Of a DNA stretch of 64,000 nt, positions 55,701 through 64,000 are shown piece after piece. Position numbers and translations under genes: made by a program. Under the pieces are notes generated by a model. The model was not told the origin of the DNA. It saw only the letters and a program-made list of their open reading frames with translations, and searched no databases. The stretch spans positions 248,001-312,000 of the forward strand of contig NW_026516212.1 of the NCBI RefSeq assembly GCF_025602895.1, given 5' to 3'. This DNA comes from Polychytrium aggregatum. Taxonomy: Eukaryota > Chytridiomycota > Chytridiomycetes > Polychytriales. Numbering within the stretch: the stretch's first letter is position 1; each line of letters starts with the position of its first letter.

Positions 55701-56169
55701 CGACGACGAAGATCAACCAAGCGACAACGGCGAGGAATCTGTGTACGACGAAGAGATCGCGCTGGAAGCGGACGAGGGCTTCGGTGACCATGATGATGTG
55801 GGCGAGGACGACGGCAACGGAGAAGACGAGATCGAGGACGACCCCATGGACGAAGACGAAGATGGGAATGGGGATGGGGATGGGGACGAAGACGAGGACG
55901 AATACCGGCCCCAGTATCTCCCTGGGCAGCCAGGCTGGCTGACATCGATCTATAATGTAAGTTGGACCACGAGCAGGAACCTGCAGCCCCAGCTGTCTTG
56001 CCAATTGCTGCTGGCGGATGGTCGTGGTAGCTAGCACTCGCATCCGTGGCTGCGCTCTTGATGCTCTTTGCTGCAGTCTGGCAATCGCTCCCTCACTGTG
56101 CTGACTGGTTTTCGGTGTATCGGCTTCACTTGGATCCAGCGCGTGGCACGATCGCTCAATTATCACTGA
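52747..56169 (+). CDS. Large low-complexity acidic nuclear-type protein, unrecognised
   Basis: Likely exons are 52747-52800, 52940-53026, 53278-55956 and 56077-56169, together about 970 residues. The second and third are firm (DAELKRAVTVCSDYRSIKKEL then IKERIEYLKLAF). The first exon and its ATG are the best phase-compatible guess. After this short helical head the protein is Ala/Pro/Ser/Thr-rich with many basic patches and SP/TP pairs. It ends in a run of about 110 residues of almost pure Asp and Glu (55605-55905), then YRPQYLPGQPGWL. Composition suggests a nuclear, chromatin- or chaperone-type protein that is phosphorylated. No domain is recognised. The last exon lies just before the small transposon relative at 56228. 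Confidence 0.55.
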
Positions 56170-56227
56170 GTTGGACCCGTGTGCTTGCTCGCTCCGGGTC
56201 GCTCATAAATGAAGCGGGACACCCTGT

Positions 56228-56613
56228 TACAGCCAATCCAATAAAATCCGGGACACCTCGGATTTTGGTCATTGACCGAATAGCTTGTTGCCTCAAAACA
56301 TCGCGCGCTGGCCATGACCGTTCCTTCTTGCAATACATTCGCCATGTATTCGATGGAGACATGCTGGACATACAGCTGTACTTCAGTCTGCCCGGCGACG
56401 GCGATTCAAGCGACTCGATCTCCAGATGTGCTCACAGTACCGGGAAGCCAAGCGATTCGAGAAGGCCGAGTATCTTGATATCGATACACCATGGAGCTGT
56501 CCAGAGGGCGAGTGGATGCGCCACACAGAGAGATTGCCAACCAGAACGGGAAAAAATCGCATGGCCTGCCCACTGGAGCCACGGCTGTCCCGTTTCTTTC
56601 TGGATTGACTGTA
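56228..56613. mobile_element. Non-autonomous (MITE-like) relative of the Fanzor/IS630 transposon
   Basis: The ends read TA-CAGCCAATCCAATAAAA and, inverted at 56588-56613, CAGTCAATCCAGAAAG, both running into CGGGACA and bounded by TA. The left 100 bp match 1842-1940 of the large element, including GCGCGCTGGCCATGACC at the transposase start, then diverge. At 386 bp it lacks both transposase and Fanzor. It could be mobilised by an intact family member elsewhere. Confidence 0.8.
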
Positions 56614-56820
56614 CTGCCCTCCTCTGAATGGAATAGACACATTCATCCTCCACAGCGACCATCCGCTCCGTGGGTGCTGGACAGGGGCATTCCTCCACGA
56701 GGCGCCGAGAACAGGCGAGAGGCGGCGTACTCCACGTGACCGGACTGGTCGGCTTGGGGATCGTTCAGATCGGCGGGTCCTCGTCGCCGTCTGCTGCTGC
56801 ACCGATCGCACATCTGTCTC

Positions 56821-58149
56821 ATGGCTGCCATTCCTTCGAATCCCAGGGGAATCCCCAAGGCCCCCTTCATTGTATGTTGAAGTGCATGCTGTACAGAGCC
56901 GCTGCTCGGTCTTGCCGATCTGCATGGGCATCTGCATCCTGCCCTATCGTCGCTGTGTCAAATGTACCAAACTTGCTCATCTGCAAACCGATGCAGTTGG
57001 TCGCCGACGCAGCTCTTTTTGCCTCGACATCACCCCCAGCTGCCTGCTGCTGGCACTGTGTCTAATATCGATGAATCTATAGGGCAACATCGATGAATTC
57101 ATCGTGGGCTCCACCGTCGACGACACTTTGCGCAAGTTCCAGGAGATGATCTCGTAAGGGCTGCCGTTCGATTCTGTGGCCCGACCATCTCTGCTGGCGG
57201 CCAGCTCCACCGTCCCTGGGGCCAGTGCTTGGCACATTAAGCGATGCGATATATCTCGCTGTCTCTATCGCTGACCCTTTATCGATCCTGCCTCTGATCC
57301 TGGCTCTTCTTTCGCCGACCCGGGCTTTATCTGGCTTGGTTGGCCATTGCCCCCCCCCGATATCCGCGCACACCTCGCGGGTTCATCCCACCTGCCGAAA
57401 CGGCCAACATTGGTACCTTTCTGGGATGCATCGATGTTGAATCCTTTTTGTGCGCTGTGGTCCTCAGCAAATACAAGTACATGGAGGTGCATTTGCTGCA
57501 GCGCAAGAAGAATCTCGACAACAAGCTGCCTGAGATCAAAAAGACCCTGGACATTGTCCGTTTCCTCGTCGGCAAGAAAGAGACCGATCCCGACACACCC
57601 ATCGAGACGCAGTTTGAACTCAACGAGACCCTGTGGGCCAGCGCCAAGATCCAACCCCGAGGCACCGTCTACCTCTGGCTCGGCGTAAGCGGTCGCTTCC
57701 TTCATTTTTGCTGCAGCGTGGGCGGATGAGGCCTAGATCTACTTGCCACAGGCAATATCGGATGCGAATTCTATGCTGATCGGGATAGATCGGACTTTGT
57801 TGGATTCAAAGCCGAGACGAAACGTGCTCCAAACATATCCCTCGATTGTCGACAAATCGCACTGAATCCAGCGCACCAGGACCAGCCAGCTTCTGCGCCG
57901 GACTGGCCTGCTTACGAGTCGATTTGCCCCTCTCTCTCCCTCTCTTAGGCGAACGTGATGCTCGAGTACTCGACGGAGGAAGCGAGCGAGCTTCTCTCTG
58001 AAAAGTACGACACAGCCGGGAAGCGGCTGCTCGAGGTCGACGAAGATCTGAACTTTTTGCGAGAACAGATCACCACCATGGAGGTCAACACTGCCCGAGT
58101 ACACAACTGGGACGTCAAGCGGCGCCGCGAGCAAACTGCCAAGGCCTAA
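56821..58149 (+). CDS. PAC10: Prefoldin subunit 3 (von Hippel-Lindau-binding protein 1 homologue)
   Basis: Four exons, 56821-56871, 57083-57153, 57468-57684 and 57949-58149, give 179 residues. It is an alpha-type prefoldin subunit; the hexamer captures unfolded actin and tubulin in the cytosol and hands them to the CCT chaperonin. The N-terminus NPRGIPKAPFI is characteristic. Two coiled-coil arms flank beta hairpins: KYKYMEVHLLQRKKNLDNK, then LWLGANVMLEYSTEEA, and the second arm ends with TTMEVNTARVHNWDVKRRR, the family's most conserved end. The length is normal. Its end faces the unresolved region before the FYVE gene. Confidence 0.94.
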
Positions 58150-59267
58150 GAAGCAGCGGTGCGCCTGGCTCGCCACCTCCGCTCTTCAACGCTTGCGGGT
58201 CGGCAATATCCCTTACCATCCGCTCTCTACAGTGGTCATAAAGCGAGAAACGGGACGTGGAGCACGGGAGGCACGCCCTGATTTGAGGATATTGAAGGCT
58301 CTGTTGAAGATCCTGAATACACCCACCCACGGCCATTCATCCACTCGTATTCTTTGTTTCCTGAAAAGTGATGTCGTCCACTCTAGCGAAACCGGTGTTA
58401 TTTGCAAAAATGAGTCCTTTCCCAACATCACTGCTCTTTGAGTTGCTTCCCGGAGCACCGTCTTGAGGACGAGGTTGAGCAAACCGATCTTTGATGCAGC
58501 TGTCGCAGGTGAGAATCGACAGAAAACAACAACAACAGCAGCAGCAGTAGCAACAACAACAGCGCATTCAAGTTTAAGCAACGAGAGGAAGCGAGGCTAC
58601 AAAATTACAGACGAGAAAAGTCGACAGGGAGTGATCGACAGACTACCAATCCATCTGAAGACCTGGATACCAAAGGAATCCGACAACAGCAAGAGCGAGA
58701 AACAAAGGCTTCGCAACAGGTAACCAAAGTAAAAAACAGCGGGGAAGGTACGAAAGGCAAGGTTATCAAAGGAGGAGGTCGAAGAGGCCGGGGTTGTGAG
58801 GACAACGACGGCTGGAGCATACTCAGCAATATTTTTGGATCTTGGGAAGATGGTGGCTTTAGAAGCGGTACACTGGAATCCGCTTTGATTGTGCTCGATT
58901 ATCCTGGCAACATAGTCAGGGTTAGCTATGGCGAGCATCAACACCGCGACTAGCATCGAATAGGCGCAACCCATCGCGATCCTGGGCCGGCTTCCAACAT
59001 GGCCAACGCCTGCGATGCAATGATTCTGAACAGCGCAAGATGCTGGCTGTCTGAGCCTCACCATTTTTTTGAGGGTGGGGGGAGAGGAGAGGAAGAAAAG
59101 GTTGATTGGCACATCGTCGGGCTAGAACGTTGACCATGTCCAGTCGGATGGCACGGACGACAACGGCGGCGGGTCGGCTATACGATTGAACGTCAGCCCG
59201 AAACATACGGAGAGCCAGCCAGAAGCACACACAAGTCAGTAGCAGTATATATGATCCAAATACAGCG
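58150..59267 (-). other. Unresolved region with hydrophobic coding potential on the minus strand
   Basis: On the minus strand, stretches such as SYILLLTCVCFWLALRMF (near 59230) and MGCAYSMLVAVLMLAIANP (near 58950) could be membrane helices, but no splice path with consistent phase was found. A CAA/CAG triplet run lies at 58529-58563. It could be a small membrane protein gene or just the FYVE 3' untranslated region. Confidence 0.3.
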
Positions 59268-60625
59268 CTATAGAGCCGACTGCGAAGGAATCGTGGCGCT
59301 GCTGGACAGTGTGGAGCGAGCCATGGCAATGCGACGCAAATCAGACATACGATGTGGTATATTCCCGGCCTTGATTAGGACAGGCATCGGGCCGATCTCG
59401 TCTGGTGGAAACGGGAGAGAGGTCAGCTGAGCACGGTATCGGTGCCATAAGCTGCAAAATATGCCCAGCTTGTATGCACATGATGGGGCAGTGCCGAGTG
59501 TTCAGCAATAAGCACGGCTGCAGACTTTGGCTCGAAAGGCACTATTATCACTTGATAATCCCCTGCCCGTCTCCTGGCCCCCCCCATTTTGCACAGTGCT
59601 TACCCCTTGATTCCTCCTCATCGTCTTCGTCGTTGCTATCGGCATCCTTGATTTCGTTTTTGGCCTCACCGCGGGTCTCGTCCACGGACTCGACTTGGCC
59701 GCCTTTGGAATGCCAAGGCGATGTGTAGCAGAAGACACACACCCGGCACATGACACCGGCATCGTTGTGGTTGCCGTCCTGGTCTAATCGCATAGCCATC
59801 TGAAGAAGCACATCGTCGCACCGCATATCAGTGGCTGGACTCTGCACATGAAGGCCCGTTTGCTCTACAGGAAGGCATCGGTGGGCTCGACGGGCGGTGG
59901 GCGACAGGCCGCAAACCGAGCTTGGGCGTACATGGCAGCCTGACCAGCATGTATCGTATCGGATCGGATCGTATTGTATCGTATCATACAGAGTACATTC
60001 TTCTGCTGTGCACCTACCGAACAACAATCGTTGCAAAAGATGTCGCCACACTTGCGGCAGTGGTGTCGTCGCTTCAGGATGGTGAATTTCTGAGCGCAGC
60101 GCTGGCACTCGCTAGCAGCGTTGTCGGGCTGTTCAACCGGCAAGGATCGAGATCATAGGCACCACCGTGGATCCGATGTGAGTGAGCAAGGACGGCAGGT
60201 GAGATACAGGACCATGGACCCGAAGATGAGGCGGGACTGGAGACGAGGGGGTGGGCAACATCACGAACGCTGTTGGAACTCAGGCCAAGATGGTTGCTCG
60301 TGCACCAACTGCACTAGCACTCGAAAAGGCCAGGGCGAATGCGCTGCTTTCAGGCCAGAGACAATCTTTGGGATTGTGGAGAGTCGGAGGAAGCGGCTGT
60401 ATCGGCTGGGCTCACCTTCCAATGGCTTCGGCTGGGCGGCCCTACATTGGACGATGCTCCGTTGAGATTGCTGGTGCCGGACTCACGGAGCGAGGCCGAG
60501 ACTCCGCTACCGTTCGAGGCCAGAGAGGCTTTTCGGCTGAGCGACGGCAGGGAGGCGGTTGAGCTGCTGAAGCCGCTGTTGAGAAACAGGCCGTTCTGGG
60601 TCGACTTTGTCTGGCTGGGTCCCAT
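59268..60625 (-). CDS. Compact FYVE zinc-finger protein
   Basis: Four exons, 60625-60416, 60128-60018, 59799-59604 and 59401-59268, give 216 residues in phase. Residues 1-68 are Ser-rich. The FYVE domain follows and shows all its hallmarks: the N-terminal WKPDNAASEC, the basic RRHHCRKCG phosphoinositide site, and the terminal RVCVFC. Such domains bind phosphatidylinositol 3-phosphate on endosomes. Between the ligand-binding half and RVC the usual CSxxR turn is changed (CCSMAMRLDQDG). After the finger lie an acidic, Ser-rich stretch and a short C-terminal tail. There is no lipase, kinase or Rab-binding domain, so it may act as an adaptor. Confidence 0.8.
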
Positions 60626-61513
60626 TGTCGGATGCTGCGGCCGGTCGGTCCCCAGGAGCTTGGAGTAGAGTTGCTGTCGACGGAGGGAGCGGGAGGGCGA
60701 TATGGAGGTCAGTAAGCATGAGTCCGGGCGACGAGCGGCTGAGAACGTCGCTGGGTAGGCTGGAGAGGCAGCTGTACTTGAGGGTCCATTTCGGCAGCAG
60801 ATGCGGCCAGGATGCTCTCGACAACTGGGATAAACGCAAGCTGTCGATGCGGAGCAAGACAGGCGACGGCCGGTGCGGCTGCAGGTTGGCAACAGTGGCC
60901 AGGAGCGAACAGGATGTGTGATCAGGGCAGCAAGCGGGAGAGCTAGGCAGGTGGCGGGAGAGATGGAGAGCGATGGTGAGGCGGATAGACACCTGTAAGC
61001 TCGAGCGAAACGGATCGCCGCCCGTTCAATCACAGCGGAAAGGCGATGGAGGCGCAACATCTGCTCGTTGGCTCTCTCTGATGCCGCGCGACACAGCCTT
61101 GCAGCGACGGCCACGGCGGATCAGCCGACGACCGCTGCCGGCCCACAGCACCGACAGATGCAGGCGCTGGGGCGGTATGTCTATTGAGCGGCCGACCGAC
61201 CGACCGAGCAAGCGAGGGCTCGAATGGAGTGGGTGGGGTGGGGTGGGGTGGTGTGTCCATGGCCGCCCCGACCCGACTGTGAATGATGGATGTGCATGTA
61301 TTGACTCCCACTCAAAACATAAAGAAAAGTCGAAAGCAAACGAGACGCCCTGTTACAATTTGTGAACGTTGCAGAGTGAATATCGTTGCAATGGCCGTCA
61401 GGAAGGCGCTGACGTACCCAGGTCCGATCGTCGCCGAAACGGCGTGGAGGGAACGGACGATGCCAAGGCCTCTGCGCCGAGCCACAGCCCGGCCAGCGGC
61501 AGATCTGAGGACG
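60626..61513. other. Intergenic FYVE/LEA2-like
   Basis: No supported gene; a GTGGG pentamer run lies at about 61229-61253. Confidence 0.5.
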
Positions 61514-63225
61514 CTAGAGGAACGAGCCTCCGTTGATCAGGCTCGCAATAGCGGTTCGCATAGCGCTGGGGCAGTCCTGGGTAAAGGTTCCATCAAAGCT
61601 GGGGTGATACCCGGTCCAAGAGATCAGCGGGATCGTCAGAGAGCCGGTGTACTTGAAGTTGAAGGGCGTCGACCCGACGCAGGACGACTCCAGCACCAAA
61701 AAGTCAGGGTCGACAATGTTTTTGACGCTGACAGGGCTGGTTGTGGTATAGGAAACGTTCGTGGGCTGCAGCGCATCCGTCGAGCGAGAGCATGGTTAGC
61801 AGTGGCAACGACATCACACGCAACACATGCAAGCCATGCGACACATGCAACACAGACAACATGCAGCGGCCTGGAATCATCTAATCCAATCTAGTGTTGC
61901 CACCACCCATGCGCAGAGAGACTCACCAAAGTCACAACCGATGTCTGGAAGGAGCGGATGTTGAAGTTGTTGGCCACTCCAGTTCCTTTGACGGACGAGA
62001 GCGGGTTTCCGTTGTTGTCGAGGAGGTTGATCTGTGTGAGAGTGGGCAAACGCACATCGCCGTTAGCCACCGACTGGGAAACACTTGGTCATTGGCTGCT
62101 GCCAGCAACGAGCCCAGACAGGTCGTCCCGCATGCCCATGCCCGTCGCCGCTCTCTGCAGAGGAGCAACACTACAGACCCAAGCAGAAGGCATACTTACA
62201 TTCACCGTCAGCGACGACACAAAAATGTCAATGTAGTTCTGGGAGTTCACCGTGATGTTGACTGCAAAGCCGAACGACAAGACGAACGGACTGGCCGCCG
62301 ATGCAGAACCAAGCGAGCCCAGGGTCGTCAAGCCGGCACTGCTATTCAGCAGGAAAGGGCTCGAGACGTTGATCGTCGGGAAGCGCGGATACAAAAAGTA
62401 CACCGCCAGACCCAGACCGACCAGGATCAGGATGGTGAGCAGGATGGAGAAAGTGCAGCAGCCTCGCCGGGTACGAAAGCAGCAGCAGTAGCGCCTGTCT
62501 TTGGGCCGACGATCATATCCAGTGTCGCTGGCGGGATCCAGCACTCTGGCGTTGGATGTTTTCTGTCGCTTATCAACCGAGGAAGTCTGGCGATGCTCCG
62601 GATGCGCATACAGCCCGCGCTGATCGGGGGTATAGTCCAGCGATTTTGTGGGCACAGCTTCGTATTTGCTTCGCTGAGGCGGATACGAGGTTTGTGTAGG
62701 AACGATACTGGCATCTCCATAGGGCCGCTGCGTTTGTCTTGGTGAGACAGGGTTTCGGTACTCGGTCGGCGAGGTGGGGTGGCCATATTCCGTGGGCTGG
62801 CGGTATCCGGCGGTCGAGCCGGCGGCATAGGAGGCCGAGGCGGGCGGGGACTGGCTGTAATAGCCTGATCCGGACGACTGCTCATAGGGACGAGCATAAG
62901 ACTGCTCGTAGTACCGGTCTGCCGGGGGTGAGGGCCCATAGTGGCTAGAGCTGGGCTGCTGGGCGTAGTAGCTGGACGGGCCGGGCTGGTGATCGGAGTA
63001 CTGGCGGACATACGGGGTGGCGGCCTGGACGGGGCTTGTCGAAGATGGGAAGTTGGACGGGGCCGCCGAGAACTGGGTGTAGGTCTGTGCTGGTTCAGGC
63101 AACGGCTTGCTTTCGAGCGGCCGCCAAGGCTTGAATTCGCCCGTCGAGCTGGTGGGCGAGGTGTTGGCCGCAGCCTTGCCGGGGACATCAGGGCGATCAC
63201 CCTTGTCACTGGGGTTGGACGACAT
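61514..63225 (-). CDS. Single-pass membrane protein with LEA2/WHy-like extracytoplasmic domain
   Basis: Three exons, 63225-62200, 62031-61927 and 61765-61514, give 460 residues. The N-terminal 240 residues are Tyr/Ser/Pro/Gln-rich, with repeated YxxP-like and SYY motifs, probably cytosolic and disordered. A Cys-rich patch (RRYCCCFRTRRGCC), likely palmitoylated, precedes one transmembrane helix (ILLTILILVGLGLAVYFLYP). The C-terminal 200 residues form a beta-rich domain with NVSSPF, VNITVNSQNYIDI and LINGG segments, like the LEA2/WHy folds of NDR1-type proteins. Topology is type II. Many fungi have such proteins with unclear roles in the cell envelope or vacuole. No enzyme motif is visible. Confidence 0.72.
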
Positions 63226-63653
63226 GGCGGGCTTTGGGGAGTTGGCGACGAGGACAGAGTGGGTGCCTATGCAGCAGACTTGCTCTTGGATCTGGGGAAG
63301 GGCCGGATGGAGGATCAAGCAGGGCAGACGGAGAAGGCAGGACAGCGGACTGATGGAGAGCAAGTCGGTCGATGGCCGCCGGACAGATGGGAGGGAAAGA
63401 CGATGGAAACGGCCGTGTTTGTTTCAGCCGCCCGTGACCCGGTGGCGCTGCAGCTGCCAAGGCTTTGGCGCCGGGCCATGGGCGGGCTGGCCCCTGTCCT
63501 CGGGGTCGATCCAGCGTCCATCCCACGCGCAGTATGGTCTCCGGCCAATGGACAGCACCCATCCAACGGACAAGCAGCAGCGGCTGGGATAGTCTACCGC
63601 GGGTATCTGTGTATTCAAACAGCGGATGGCGATGGCCATTCGCCAAGGCGGTG
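63226..63653. other. Intergenic
   Basis: Open frames here lack motifs. It contains the promoter of the LEA2-like gene and the 3' region of the edge gene. Confidence 0.45.
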
Positions 63654-64000
63654 CTACTGCTCGGCTTCATTCGATAGGGTCGCCGGCACGGGGATGCTGA
63701 CGCAATTGGTGGACAGACACAGGGTTTCTTCAGGGAGCGGCATGTAAAAGTTGTCCTTGCCGACCAGCCAGTACGTGCGCCCTTTCGCCTGGAATGTTGG
63801 TTCATCCAGCCATAGGAATGTCAGTCGCGCCGTCTGGGCTCACTGATCCAGGATACCACAACGATCCGTGCTATCTTGCGCAAATACCCGTGCCGCTCCC
63901 ACACCTCAGCTCTCTCTTTCAGGATCCAGCCTCTGATCAAGGCAACAAGCTGTAAGCCGTGCATTACCTCGGGCGGGCGGTCCGTGCGGCACACCAGCTC
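63654..64000 (-). CDS. Unrecognised gene, 3' part only
   Basis: Exons 64000-63968, 63949-63857 and 63788-63654 join in phase and end in TAG. The visible 86 residues include LVALIRGWILKERAEVWERH and RTYWLVGKDNFYMPLPEE. A branch-like CTGAC precedes the last acceptor. No family was recognised, and the 5' part lies beyond the right edge. Confidence 0.5.

Noticed and set aside
58213-58581. Hydrophobic minus-strand frame near the triplet repeat
   Set aside because: The Ala/Val-rich stretch comes from the CAA/CAG run and is not supported by splicing or motifs.

Overview
This window looks like nuclear DNA of an early-diverging fungus, most likely a chytrid. ERG1 (squalene epoxidase, ergosterol synthesis), LEU4, SNX4/ATG24, a fungal-type carnitine acetyltransferase and a Reb1/TTF1-like Myb protein point to a fungus. 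Genes are cut by many short GT-AG introns, roughly 65-350 bp. A DNAJC11 homologue, a BICD/Spindly-like coiled-coil protein and a Fanzor-bearing transposon fit a lineage that keeps genes lost in yeasts. The species cannot be named from this sequence alone. I built gene models by joining open segments through GT/AG sites with consistent phase and conserved family motifs, so exon edges are inferred from sequence only.

The most notable region is 1842-5477. It is one IS630/Tc1-mariner-type transposon with about 26-bp terminal inverted repeats flanked by TA. It carries a DD34E transposase that ends just after its catalytic glutamate. A Fanzor gene follows (eukaryotic TnpB-like RNA-guided nuclease), with an N-terminal nuclear-localisation-like segment, RuvC motifs and a zinc ribbon. 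Three 22-bp direct repeats, each a small hairpin, sit between the two genes. The Fanzor copy has one in-frame stop and one frameshift, so it looks recently inactivated. A 386-bp internally deleted relative with the same ends lies at 56228-56613.

Layout: 1-1236 coiled-coil adaptor-like gene (-, partial); 1842-5477 Fanzor transposon; 5926-6916 HEM4 (-); 7112-10992 GRC3/NOL9 (+); 11679-15196 DNAJC11 (-); 15627-18289 2-isopropylmalate synthase (+); 18806-20904 MCH1-like MFS carrier (-); 21358-23724 TPR-like protein (+); 24413-25684 C2H2 zinc finger (-); 27789-30285 ERG1 (+); 32234-35712 carnitine acetyltransferase (+); 36504-37177 small membrane protein (-); 37532-38099 RidA (+); 38539-41518 SNX4 (+); 41971-45690 Reb1/TTF1-like (-); 46134-47117 mitochondrial uS2 (+); 47524-49842 CCCH zinc finger (+); 50163-51814 actin capping protein beta (+); 52747-56169 large acidic low-complexity protein (+); 56821-58149 prefoldin 3 (+); 59268-60625 FYVE protein (-); 61514-63225 LEA2-like membrane protein (-); 63654-64000 unrecognised gene (-, partial).

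The genes are mostly unrelated housekeeping functions: haem, leucine and sterol synthesis, rRNA processing, mitochondrial translation and membrane biogenesis, endosomal sorting, actin and tubulin folding. Five neighbouring pairs are head-to-head with 195-455 bp between start codons, which suggests shared promoters. Several introns and intergenic gaps hold minisatellites, often with a 10-bp unit.
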